Shown piece after piece: positions 17,855-28,371 of a stretch of 64,000 nucleotides of DNA. This stretch comes from Anaeramoeba flamelloides (Eukaryota > Metamonada > Anaeramoebidae). The notes under the pieces are model-generated. The model had not been told where the DNA came from and ran no database searches. It saw nothing but the letters and a program-made list of their open reading frames with translations. Made by a program: the position numbers and the translations under genes. The stretch is taken from NCBI GenBank assembly GCA_027625915.1, contig JANTQA010000072.1, positions 3,348,001 through 3,412,000 on the forward strand. Direction: 5' to 3'. Numbering within the stretch: the stretch's first letter is position 1; every line of letters begins with the position of its first letter.

Positions 17855-19597
17855 TTCTTTCAAAAAATGCGAATTGTTAGTTTTTGACAGGCCCACTTTG
17901 AGTGAAAAGGATTTTAATTGCCATATAAAAGTATTTTTTAAAAAAATATCTTGGTGAGAATAATTGGAACTAATTAAAAAAAGGGCCATTTATATTCTAA
18001 TCTAATGAATAATTAACAAACTCTAAAAAAATTATTATTTTTCAAGGAAATATAAGATTCTATATGAGTTTTCCATTTCAAAACTTAATCGTTGTAAATT
18101 TTTTCTTTTTTTTTTTTAAAAATTTTTTTTTTAATTAAAAATTTATTTCTTTTTTAACCACTTGAGATAAATAGAGATTTTATTCCCACATTAACACAAA
18201 ATCAATTACTTTAAATATTTTATTTTTTTTTTTTTCAAAATTGAAAAAAAAAATCAAAAATCTTTTTAGGTTTTATTATATAAAAAGAAATAAACTTATT
18301 TCCCTAGTAAACAATATATTGAATTAATTAAATCGAAATTTATTAAAAAACTTTTAAAAACAGAATATAAATAATTGAAAGCATTTATGAAATTTCGCTA
18401 TAACCCCAGTCAAGGAATAATATATATATAAATATATATAACAAATAATTATTTTAAATAAAAAATCAAGTTAAAAAAAAACATACTTTAACATGACAAA
18501 AAGCAATCCTAGTTTGGAAATTCATGGAGTTTTTTTGTTTTTTATGTTATTAAAAAAACTTAGGAAGTCATGAAAAAACAATAATACAATTCAAAAAAAT
18601 ATTAAGAAAAAAATATTAAATATGAATAATTTAACTATGTAATTGAAAATAATCCAAAATTTAACTCAGTACTTTATTTCTCAAATTTGGAAAATTTTCA
18701 AATAAATTTGATGGGTATTAATATGTTTTAAAAAAAAATTCAACTGAAAAAGATAAATATAGAAAATAATAATAATAATCGAAAAGAAATGATTACTATT
18801 CTCAATATTGCAAAAAAAGATATCAATTTATATGGTTTTATAAAAGATAAACTTTTATCAGAATTACATTGAAAAAAAAAATAATGAAAATTTATTATTA
18901 AAATAACTCTAATATAAAAATTATTCTTAAATAGAATACACAGAAGAGATTTAATCTGATTAATAAATAATGTGAAATTTTATTTCTCTTATTGAGAGTT
19001 TTTTAAGTCAAACGGTAATGGTAAAAAAATTCAGGTATGAAATAAAAAGGAATAATCAAAAATTGAAAATAAAATCTTCTCAAAATAGAAAATATTTAGA
19101 AAAATACATTTGAGTTGCTTTTTCATCACTCTCTAGCTATCTATTTTTAAGTATTGATTAAAATATTTGATTTTACTAAATTCTTTTCAATAAAAAAATA
19201 ACTACATTAGATATAATAATTATCTATTGCGTATTATGTTTTTTTTTTTACTCTATTATTTCTAATCCATAAACAATAAATGATATTTTTAATTATTATT
19301 ATTACCTAATTCGGTGATTTTTCTTTATTATTGATAATATTTTTATCTATGTTACCTTTAATATATTATTTCAAAAAAAAAAAGAACAAAAAAATTATAA
19401 TTTTTCATTTTGTAATGAAAAATCTATGATTATCATTTAATCATCAGTGCTCAATTATTTTTCTTCTTCTCTCTTTTTTTATCTTGATATTTTTTTTTAA
19501 TTGGTTCTTTCCCCAAAAAAAGAAAAGAAAACAAAAGTCACATCATAATAAAATTTAGTTGCAATATATATGTTTGTTATGAATTCTTTTTACTAAA

Positions 19598-19843
19598 ATG
19601 TCTCCAATGGGGGATCAAATATATTATGACCCTAATAAATCGGAAATTTCGTGGACACACACACATATATATATATATTTAAATCTTGAAATTGAAGAAT
19701 TTATAATTGAGAATGATTATGATTATAACCAAAATATTATTTATATTTATTTGATAAAAATTAAAATTTTTATTATATTTATGATAATATTCTATATTAT
19801 TATTATTATTAATGTAGTTTACTTGTTTTTTTTTATTGAATAA
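19598..19843 (+). other. Weak open reading frame starting MSPMGDQIYYDP
   Basis: ATG-initiated. The first 19 codons (MSPMGDQIYYDPNKSEISW) have balanced composition and look coding. The rest falls into a (CA)n(TA)n repeat and hydrophobic AT-rich sequence. It could be a first exon or a fragment of a duplicated gene; no downstream exon is visible. Confidence 0.2.
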
Positions 19844-19849
19844 TTAGAT

Positions 19850-19990
19850 TTATTTAATCTGAAAATTTAGAAAAAATTTAACTCAATTTTTTGAGATAAA
19901 TTTTCCAATTTGCTGCTTTGTGTAGAGGATTTCAAATGAAATAATAGAACTTTAAGTAATCAGTTCCATATTTGTTTGCTCTTTAAAATT
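19850..19990 (+). repeat. Dispersed repeat, family B fragment
   Basis: 'tttaactcaattttttgagataaattttccaatttg' matches 44236 onward ('tttactctattttttgaaataaatttttccaatttg'), and 'agaacttt..atcagttccatattt' matches 44300 onward. Only the left part of the family is present. Confidence 0.4.
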
Positions 19991-21585
19991 CATTTTAATT
20001 TTGAAGGTCTAAAAATTAATAATAGAAAAGTGTTATTTGTATCCTTTTACGAAAGTTCAAGGATTAAATAAAATATGAAAATATAATAAAAGATCAAGAG
20101 AAATAAAATTATATTTAGAAATTTCATAAAATTTAAATTTATAAGAATCAAAAAATATCCTAAAGAGGTTTAAGTAAGTTTCCAATATAATTATTGTATT
20201 TTTTGAAACATAAATTTTTAATATCAATCTAATTTAGAAAATTTTATTTGATTGTTTTTTTATAAATTTCAATTCCGCTTTTTCAAATTTTCAGAGTCTT
20301 AACAAAAACAAACTGTTATTATGAAAAAAGTTATTTGGTAATTATTATTAATTTTTTTTTTGTATAATTCTAAATTTGAATTATTATTTTCAAAATATAT
20401 CAAAAGTTGGGTAAAGTAAAATAAAAATTGTTGGTAATGTTAATCTTTGAATTATTACCAACTCATTGAAATAAGTAAGCTTGGTTTATTAATTATTGAT
20501 TAAAAATAACCTAATTACAAATTATTTCTTTAATTTCTAAGCTGAATTTTCATCAGTTTTAAAAAATTATTTTCGTAAGAATTTTAAATTTCTTTGTACT
20601 TTTGTTCTATTTTTCACGTATATTTTCATTTAATAAAGAGAAAAAAATGAATTTAATTGTTCTTTTAATAAAGAAATTATTTTTTTTTTGTTTAAAATTA
20701 TTATTGTAATTTTTAAATAATTATACAATATTTGTTAATTCACTGAGTTATTTTAATACTTGTGAATTTATTTTTAAAGTGTATTTTAATACATTTCGTT
20801 TATATACAATAATTTCTTTGTCTTCTTTTTTATTGATAAAATATTTTTTTTAGAAATAATACTATGTATGTTGGAATTTTGGATTTTCTCAAAAATTTGA
20901 AAAAGCGGATCAAACTTTTCAAAACAAGAATTCATCTCAAAAAATAACTTTAAAGTTATACTGATTCATGACAGTAGCCAGGATTTTTTACTTCATTTTT
21001 CCTATTTAAAAATTGTCAATTATTTTGATTTGATATTAAATTTAATAGAAGATTTTTTTTAGTTGATAATTCCATGACAAGAATAGAACAATCCATACAA
21101 ATACATTTCAAGACTTTTTCGAACTTTCAGACTGACAGTCTGCAAGATTTCAGTCTCTGATATTCTTTCATATTTTTTCAAATTTCAAATACTTGATACA
21201 AACTTTTGTAAGCCAAAAAAAGGGTAAAAAATAATAATTAACAAAAGATAACATTTTGAATTTAATTGAAATTTTTGAAAGTTATCAAAAAGAAAAATAT
21301 ATGTAAACTTTCAATAACCTGAAACTCTTTTTATGGAAACCAAAAATTGGAAAGTTGTTTAAATTACATGTTTTTAAAAGTTTGACTGGTAAAAACTTTT
21401 AAATTGAAAGTTGTTGCATTGTGATCTTCTAATTCCTTTCAAAATTTCGAACAATTTCAAAAAAACAAAGTGTTGCTAAGTAAAAAAAGTGACGACAATT
21501 TTTGTGCTATTCTTGTAGTGTCCCTTAAAAAAAAAAATCATTTTTTGAACTTTTTTCAACTTATCTTTTCAAACCAATACCAGAG

Positions 21586-22416
21586 ATGCCACTTATCTTA
21601 ATATCTGGGTTACCGTGTTCTGGAAAGACAACCTTAGCCAAGAAATTAAAAGAAAAATTTGAAAAGAAAATGCGTGTTGAGGTTATTAATATTGAAAAGT
21701 TAGGATTGAATCGAAACAAATGTCATTTTGATTTAAAATCAGAAATCCAATTTCGAGGATCCTTTTAATCAACAGTCAACAGAGCACTTTCAGGCAACAC
21801 ACTTGTCATTGCAGATGGGATTAATGGAATCAAAGGCTTTAGGTATGAGTTGTATTGTTCTGCACGTGAATTAGGAACAACGTTTTGCTTATTGTATTGC
21901 ACAACATCGTCAGACTTAGTACGGGAGTGGAACAATACAAGAGAGGAGGAAGCCAAGTATTCCTCAGAAATTTTGGACGATCTAATTCAAAAATTTGAAA
22001 AGCCAGACACAGAAAACTATTGGGATCGACCCTTAATTCCGATCGATCCAAACAGCGATTTAGATCTTGACCAAATTGAAAAAATTGCAATCCAGGGAAG
22101 AAAGCTTCGCGCAAGGCAAGCAACAAAAATCCATATCAAAAGGAAAAGTAATATTTTGTTCTAACAAGGCAAAATCGCGCAAGATGTTCTTGACCAAATC
22201 TTTGAAGTGATGAAAACCGCTCAAAGTGGAGAAACGTTTAATGTTATTTGCTTTTATACACAAACCAAAAAAAAATTCATGATCAAAAAAAAGGCTTCTT
22301 TGCCAAAATTATTGAGAGTGAAAAAACAATTTACAAAAACAATCGAAAATTTGAATATTTCCCAGCCAGACGAGTATTTTACTCTTTTTGTTGATTATTG
22401 CCAAAAGAATATTTAA
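21586..22416 (+). CDS. KTI12: KTI12 homologue (Elongator-associated P-loop protein) with two in-frame TAA codons
   Basis: KTI12 is an ATP-binding partner of Elongator, needed for wobble-uridine modification of tRNA. It starts MPLILISGLPCSGKTTLAKK, with a P-loop (GLPCSGKT) at residues 8-15. Family blocks follow in order: RGSF*STVNRALS, NTLVIADGINGIKGFRYELY, CSARELGTTFCLLYC, and WDRPLIPIDP near residue 146. The end (YFTLFVDYCQ) also fits the family. All blocks are in one frame over 277 codons, about full length. Two TAA codons interrupt it, at 21766-21768 and 22162-22164. Where relatives have RG.LKS and TNFLYELD, it reads RGSF*STV and SNILF*QGK, so single changes from AAA and GAA would explain both. 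The rest is intact, which points to a young pseudogene, base-call errors, or stop readthrough. Other genes here end at TAA, so a general recoding of TAA is unlikely. Confidence 0.85.
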
Positions 22417-24293
22417 TTGGATCCTATCTTTTTTTTTTTTTCAAAATTTTTGTTGCTGTTATTTGTTTTCATTAATATCAATACAACACCAAAAACACTT
22501 TCAAAGCAAATAAAAAAAAAAATAGAATAATTCAGAAAATCTTTTTATTTATTGGTTGGGCGTCGCTTTTTAATTTTTTTTTGATTACTGCCCTTCTCCA
22601 ATCAATAAATGAAATGTATTTTTTTCAATTCTCATAGAAAATTTGTTTCAACACAATTAAATATGAAAAAGGTTTGTAGAATCTATTTTATAATCAATTG
22701 TGTGCATATTATCAAAACTATATTAACGAGGTATGTTCCAAATTAATTCTTCAGATACATTACAAAAGTCTTCCTTTCATTTTAGTTAAGGGCTATCCTA
22801 ATTTTTTGTTTTTTGACGGTTGAAATATAATAACTAGCAAATAAAAATGATTTAAAAGTTAATGAATTAAACATAAAACCAAAATATTATAATTCTTATT
22901 TGATTTTGGTTTTATGAACAAATTAAACAAAGCATTTACAGTCTTTTTCAAAAAGTGATTACTTTTTTTGAATTAAAGCTTTTTAAAATTTTTATGTTTT
23001 AATAAAGTTAGGAAATAAAACTTTAAATGTGGTAGAGGACAAAGTAGGAAGAAAAGTACTTTTTTTTTACAAAATGTCCTCACTTTTAAATAGAAAACTT
23101 CAAAAAAAAATTTTTTTTTCAAAAAGTCTTCACATTTTAAAAACAACCCAACTAACAAAATAATGTTTTTTTTTTCCAAACCAATGCTTTCCAACCTAAA
23201 ATTAAAAAAATATATTCTCTAATTTTCAAGAATTAACTTTATTGGTAATGAAAATAAAATGCACTCTTGTCAAAATAATATGTTCAAAAAAGTTAAATAT
23301 GTGTTTTAAAATAAAAAGCGTCTTTCTTTGTGTATATAAGACCTATACATTATCCGATCAAAGAAACCGACAATAAACATCAAGTAAATATGTTATGGAT
23401 TTTTAAAAGTTCAATTATTAAAAAAAAAACCTAAAAATGAAGGATCCAATTGAAAAATTTATCTTAATAAATATAGAGTCAATTAATAAATTAAATAAAA
23501 CAAAAAATTTGAGATAATTATGAATTTTAAAAAGAAAAATTTTGAACAAAATTCATTCTGATTTTTAAATTTACATCAAAAATCCAGATGTTTACTTTCA
23601 AAAATTGAATTTATCCTTTAGAATATGATTGGGTAGCGAATTAGTTGTTCAATTGGAACATCTAAGAAAAAAAAAGTACAGATTTTATTTTGAAATAAGG
23701 ATTCTAAGCTTTAGAAACACATTATTCTGATAACAGTAGTTATTTTTAATATATAATTGGTATACATGAGAATTCTTAATTTAAAAAAACAACTAGAAAT
23801 AAAAAATTGTTTATGTTTGGATATTTCGTCCATACCAGAAGTCAAAACACCAAGAACAAAAACAATTTTTTTCGGATCTTTACTGGTATTTAAATTATAT
23901 ACAGTAAAAAGTTTTCACTTGGTTTTTTCTTATTTTAATTTATCTTTTTTAAAAAGAGCCTCAAATTACAATCCGTTTCTTTAGAAATCAATTTAGACAT
24001 GTAAAATATGGAAAAGGAAGTGAAAATTTTTTCCCATTTATAATCCAATTGCCAGTGAAGAATTTCATTTTCTTTTCGAAAAATAATACTCCCTTAAATT
24101 GAAAGTAATTAATTTTCATCTTCAAGAAGTGTGTAAGAATTGGAAATACATTATCTAATCCATAAACTTTAGGTTTTAAAATTATTTCAAATTATTAAAT
24201 GAATATTCCAAGTTTACACATTTTATTTTTTACATTTTTATTTTTTCAAATTCAACCAAACAAAAATCGAACAAACAATCAAACCACTTCTCA
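22417..24293. other. Intergenic region with one decayed coding fragment
   Basis: AT-rich sequence between KTI12 and the bZIP gene. The only thing of note is the coding relic at 23757-24100. 'atactcccttaaattg' at 24086 resembles the ends of the element at 55234-56620 but has no partner nearby. The last 55 bases before the bZIP ATG are A/C-rich and plausibly 5' untranslated sequence. Confidence 0.4.
23757..24100 (+). pseudogene. Decayed coding fragment, related to 60460-60640
   Basis: The second half can be read as QITIRFFRNQF followed by VKYGKGSENFFPFIIQLP. At 60535-60632 another frame reads QITTYSFENPI followed by VIWKMKGKFFPFRISIP. The DNA is alike over about 120 bases ('caaattacaa', 'gtaa.atatggaaaa.gaag', 'ttcccattta'). 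The first part (MRILNLKKQLEIKNCLCLD) is in a neighbouring frame. Both copies look like broken remains of one gene family. I cannot name it. Confidence 0.4.
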
Positions 24294-25889
24294 ATGGATT
24301 TTTCTTTTATTAATTTTAATGAAAGCACTCAACCACCGTATAACGATCTTTCGTTAGATACTCTTACTTTTGTTGAAAATCCTTTTTTTGAAGAAGAAAG
24401 TCTAACTGATTTTTCAATGTATGAAAAAATACAAACAAAAGAAACTGACAGCCAGAGCTTTGAAAATAATAAACAAAGATCTCCAATTTCTTCACCATTG
24501 TCGTCATTGTATTCATCTGATGATTATATTTCTGAACAAAATACTCAAACAGAAGAAATAAAAAAAGAACAAGAACAACAACCAACACTCTTAACAAAAA
24601 TAAAAACAACCACAACAAAACAAATAAATTCAACCACTTCAACAATTATCAAAAACGAAAGTAATAAGGTACATAAGCCAAGATTAATTCTAAAAAAAAA
24701 GAAAAAAAAAAAGAAAAATAACAAAACCAAAGAAGAACAAAAAACTCTAAAACGACGAAGGCTCCTAGAAAGCAGGTCTCAGAAAGAAAAAGAAAATCAA
24801 ACAATTTCAACCTTAACGAAGCAACGTAATACCCTAAGTGAACAAGTGATCTCAAAAAGACAAGAGCTCTTAAAAATATCCAATATCAAGGAAGTTCGAA
24901 AAATGCCAGCCGAAATTAAAAGGCTCCGAAGGTTAGAAAAAAACAGAGTAAGTGCGCGTAAACTCAGAGAAAAAAAGAAACAGTATTGGTCGAATTTGGA
25001 AAAGGAGTGTCAAACTCTAAGAGAAGAAAATGAAATTTTAAAGCAAAAACTTGAAAAACAAAACGAAGAATTAGAGAATCTAAGAAAGTTATTAACAAAC
25101 CAAAATCCACAATTCGATAGCCCACAAACAAATGACCAGCCTAAAGTAATTTCACCATTATTAGATGAAGATGTTGAACTACCAATTCCTCATGACGATC
25201 AAAACAAAAAATCTTCAAAATTATTGAATCATATTTTAAAAATTACAACACTCCCTAACCATGACGAAAACGAAAACCAAAATCAAAACCCAAATTTAAA
25301 TTCAAAAAATTATTCAGATCAGTTATTGTCGTCAAGGAAAAGAAAGCTCAATAATAATAAAAGCAAAGCCGTTGGAGCAGTTTTCCTGATCTTTTTGTGT
25401 GTTTTTGGTGTAATGTGGTCATCTTCAAAGTCTACACAATTTTTAGCATTAGATCATCCCGCAAAAACAATATCACCATCATCAACTTCTTCTTCCTTAT
25501 CATCGTCGATAATATCCTTTTCAAAAGAAATAACTTTTTCTTCATCTTCTTCATCTTCTTACTTTGGAAATCAAAATTTTCGCAACATTTTAGCCTTCCA
25601 AAAGGAGAAAAGAAACCAAGAAAAAGCAAAAGACACAAAATCAATGACATTAATTAGATCACAAAATTTGATAGATTCTCGAGAAAAGTTACTAACAAGC
25701 CCAAGAATCTACGATCCTTCATCTACTTCTCATCAAGCTATCGAAAATGGCGAGGAAAGAAAACAAATTGAAGCTCCCCCAGAAATCCAATTTATTGCAG
25801 CACCGCCTAAAGATAAACAGCTTCAAGTTTTATTCAAAAAGGAAGAAAATTCAAACCCTAAACAAAAAAATTCTCAAAATATTGTTTAA
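24294..25889 (+). CDS. Membrane-tethered bZIP transcription factor (ATF6/CREB3-like layout)
   Basis: 531 residues, intronless. The acidic, Ser-rich N-terminus (FINFNESTQPP) resembles an activation domain. A Lys-rich nuclear-localisation-like stretch lies near residues 130-160. The bZIP has basic region RRLEKNRVSARKLREKKKQ at about 213-231, with the N-x-x-S-A-x-x-x-R DNA-contact pattern, then a leucine zipper to about 270. A single hydrophobic helix, AVGAVFLIFLCVFGVMW, lies near 359-375 after a Lys/Arg-rich stretch, which predicts a cytosolic N-terminus. The luminal Ser-rich tail holds RNIL near residue 432 and REKL further on, both fitting the RxxL pattern cut by site-1 protease. This layout matches ER-stress factors released by intramembrane proteolysis; the role is inferred from architecture. 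The zipper is ordinary, so a non-ER endomembrane location is also possible. Confidence 0.85.
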   Translation: MDFSFINFNESTQPPYNDLSLDTLTFVENPFFEEESLTDFSMYEKIQTKETDSQSFENNKQRSPISSPLSSLYSSDDYISEQNTQTEEIKKEQEQQPTLLTKIKTTTTKQINSTTSTIIKNESNKVHKPRLILKKKKKKKKNNKTKEEQKTLKRRRLLESRSQKEKENQTISTLTKQRNTLSEQVISKRQELLKISNIKEVRKMPAEIKRLRRLEKNRVSARKLREKKKQYWSNLEKECQTLREENEILKQKLEKQNEELENLRKLLTNQNPQFDSPQTNDQPKVISPLLDEDVELPIPHDDQNKKSSKLLNHILKITTLPNHDENENQNQNPNLNSKNYSDQLLSSRKRKLNNNKSKAVGAVFLIFLCVFGVMWSSSKSTQFLALDHPAKTISPSSTSSSLSSSIISFSKEITFSSSSSSSYFGNQNFRNILAFQKEKRNQEKAKDTKSMTLIRSQNLIDSREKLLTSPRIYDPSSTSHQAIENGEERKQIEAPPEIQFIAAPPKDKQLQVLFKKEENSNPKQKNSQNIV

Positions 25890-26320
25890 CAAAAAATTTG
25901 ATTTCTTTTTAAATATAAGAATAAATTGTAAAGTTAATTTTCAAAATATTAAAATTCTATTTAAAAAAAAAAAAAAATCAAAAAAATAATAATGTGTCAG
26001 CAGATTAATTCGTCAGTTAATACATTTTACGAAAAAGAATTTTTCAAAGATTTTCATCTGTAAAAATTTCCTTCTAATTCTTCTAAATTCTCTCTCGATC
26101 TTTTTTCTTTCTTTTTTTTGATAAGTTATGAAAAAATATAATTTTAAAACAAATAAAAAAAATACATAAAAATTTTAATATTTGTTATCATTTCAACAAT
26201 ATATTCTACTTTTTCTTTTGGTTATTTTTTTATTCAGTTTTTGGTTTAAACCCCACTTTCAACAACAATACTCAACCCCAGTTCAAAAATTGTAACTTGT
26301 CGGGAATATATAGGTAGATA

Positions 26321-27822
26321 TATATCCCTTAGCACCCCGGATTTGCCTAAATTTCATCAAGTTTTTTAAATTAGATTTAAAATGATATTGATCTACTAAT
26401 ATATTAATTTTCTTATTTGTCTTTAATCCAGATTAGATTATAATAAAAAGTCAAAATAGTTCAAAGATAAAGTAGTTAAGTTATTGATTTTTTTTCTTAA
26501 ATTGAAAAAAAAAATAATAATTATTCATTTTTACATTTTTTTTAAAGATTTTTATTTTTATTTTATTATTTTAAATCAGAAATTTTATTACATTAATAGT
26601 AATTCAAAACTCAACACATTAATTTATTAATAATAACCACCAAACAATTTTGCTAATTTTATGATAAAAAACATAAATAAAAAAATAAATTACTTTGAAA
26701 TTTAATTTTTTTTTTTTAGAAAAAATTTCAATAAATATCCAATTAAGAGAAAAATGAAATTTATTTCTTTAGGCCAAAATTAAATTTTTAATATGATTAA
26801 TTTTCTAAAACTTTTATTTAAGCAATAGATAATAATTGAAAATCAAAAAAAAAAAAAAAATTGTAAAATAATTTCTGTTATTAAATTGGAATAAAACAAA
26901 TATAAATTACTTTTTAATCGATAAAATATTTATACCTAAATTTAAAATAAAATAAAAAATAACTCTTAAATATTATTCCAATATAATAAAATAATCTCCG
27001 AAACCAATTTTTTTTTATTGCATTTTGTTATTGGTGAAAATTTGAATAATATATTTGTGATATTTGGATTTTTCCTTAATAAATTAATCCAGATCTTGTT
27101 AAATAAGTTCTGATATTTTGTCTCTAATTCAACAATATTGTTTATTTTATGTCTAGATTTTAAAAAGTCAAAAATTAAAAAAATGTAAAAAATAAAAAAA
27201 AAAATCAATTATAAATCTGACTTGAACTATTGGCCAAATCATTTAAAATTGAAAAAAATCTTGTTGAAAAAATTGTAAAATTTTGCAATGAAAAAAAATT
27301 TGATTTTTTTTTCAAATTTAATTTATATTTTTTTTTATTTTTAAATTATTTAGAATCTAATATAGATATTGATATTGAATATTAATCAGTACATAAAACA
27401 AATTTTCTATGTGATGTTATAATAACTTTTATAATGAATAAATTATTTAATCAAGCATTTTAGGCAATTGTGGGGTGCAAAGGGCCCACAAAAAAATTTC
27501 CAGTAAAGTATGATGTGTTTTAAATGTTAAAAATAAGAGGTTTTTGATGTCTAGACAAACTTTTCAAAAAAAAAAAAAAATTTATTTTGACAAAATTTGG
27601 AAAAATAATAAAATCACAATAACCAAAAAAAAAATTTACAATGTTAAAAATTTTTTTCAAGTTATTTTTTTATTTTAAGTAACTATTCAATTTTTAATTA
27701 TAAAATTTTCTTTCTAAGATAATTGTTTATTAATTCTATACATTATTATCCTTTGATAACATTTCAAATTAAAATTTTTGTTTGAAATGTTTTTAGGTTA
27801 TTTGGGGTGCTAAGGGATATAT
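26321..27822. mobile_element. About 1.5-kb segment bounded by inverted repeats (family G)
   Basis: Left end reads TATATCCCTTAGCACCCC, then GGATTTGCCTAAAT. The reverse complement of the right end (27791-27822) reads TATATCCCTTAGCACCCC, then AAATAACCTAAAA. The first 18 bases are identical. A third partial copy, 'ggggtgcaaaggg', lies inside at 27473. The interior is AT-rich. One minus-strand frame (27208-26966) contains KYQNLFNKIWINLLRKNP and could be a transposase remnant, but no motif supports this. Probably a decayed DNA transposon. Confidence 0.45.
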
Positions 27823-27825
27823 GTA

Positions 27826-27878
<53 letters not shown>
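27821..27878. repeat. (TA)n microsatellite
   Basis: An almost pure TA run directly after the right inverted repeat of the family G segment. Similar short TA runs occur at 34379-34400 and 35105-35150. Confidence 0.9.
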
Positions 27879-28371
27879 CATCAAATTTAGGGTCGAATTT
27901 TACAAATCTTAAAATTTGTGTACTTTAACATTTGTTATTTAGGAAAAAACTTGAAAAATAAAGACACCAATTTTTACACAGATGACTCGAAAAGGTTTTT
28001 CTTTTTTTTTAGAATTATTGAACAAAATAAACTATTTTATAAAGTTATTATTGATGTTTAAATCATACAATTGTTATTTTTAGTAATTAAGCAAATTTAA
28101 TTAATGTCAATCAGAATAATACAACATGATTAAAGAAATAAAACAAGCAAAAAAGATTGAAAAAAGATTTTATTAGTTGTTCCATCGCAAACTAATTCTA
28201 TGATTTAATAATACGAAACAAAAAAAGACAATCTAAAAATTTCAAAAGAATTTTCAACTAAAAAGTAAATAATGAATGAAAAAAAAACAGAAAAAAAAAA
28301 TATTTCTAAATATAATATATGTAACAATAATCATATTATATTTTAAAAACTAAAACTATTTGATAAAAAGG

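Larger units (their letters stand above)
16767..21585. other. Long AT-rich intergenic region
   Basis: No well-supported gene. Contains a GC-richer island (17260-17440), two weak open frames (17573-17854 and 19598-19843) and a fragment of repeat family B (19850-19990). The rest is poly-A/T, TA-rich sequence. The stretch just before KTI12 has no recognisable promoter motif. Confidence 0.5.
25890..28371. other. Intergenic region holding an inverted-repeat-bounded segment
   Basis: Almost all AT-rich. Most of it (26321-27822) is bounded by matching inverted repeats and is listed separately. A (TA)n run follows at 27821-27878. The final 500 bases before the hydrogenase stop are low-complexity and show no gene. 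Confidence 0.5.

Noticed and set aside
22141-22161. A 21-bp GT-AG intron around the second TAA of KTI12
   Set aside because: Removal would keep the frame, but the segment encodes the family block SNILF.QGK, which aligns with TNFLYELD of relatives. All supported introns here are much longer.
21586-22416. Reassignment of TAA to an amino acid
   Set aside because: Ferlin, eS7, hydrogenase, CADG, RCC1-BTB, bZIP and PH-like genes all end at TAA at the expected protein end, and no TAA lies inside their conserved domains.
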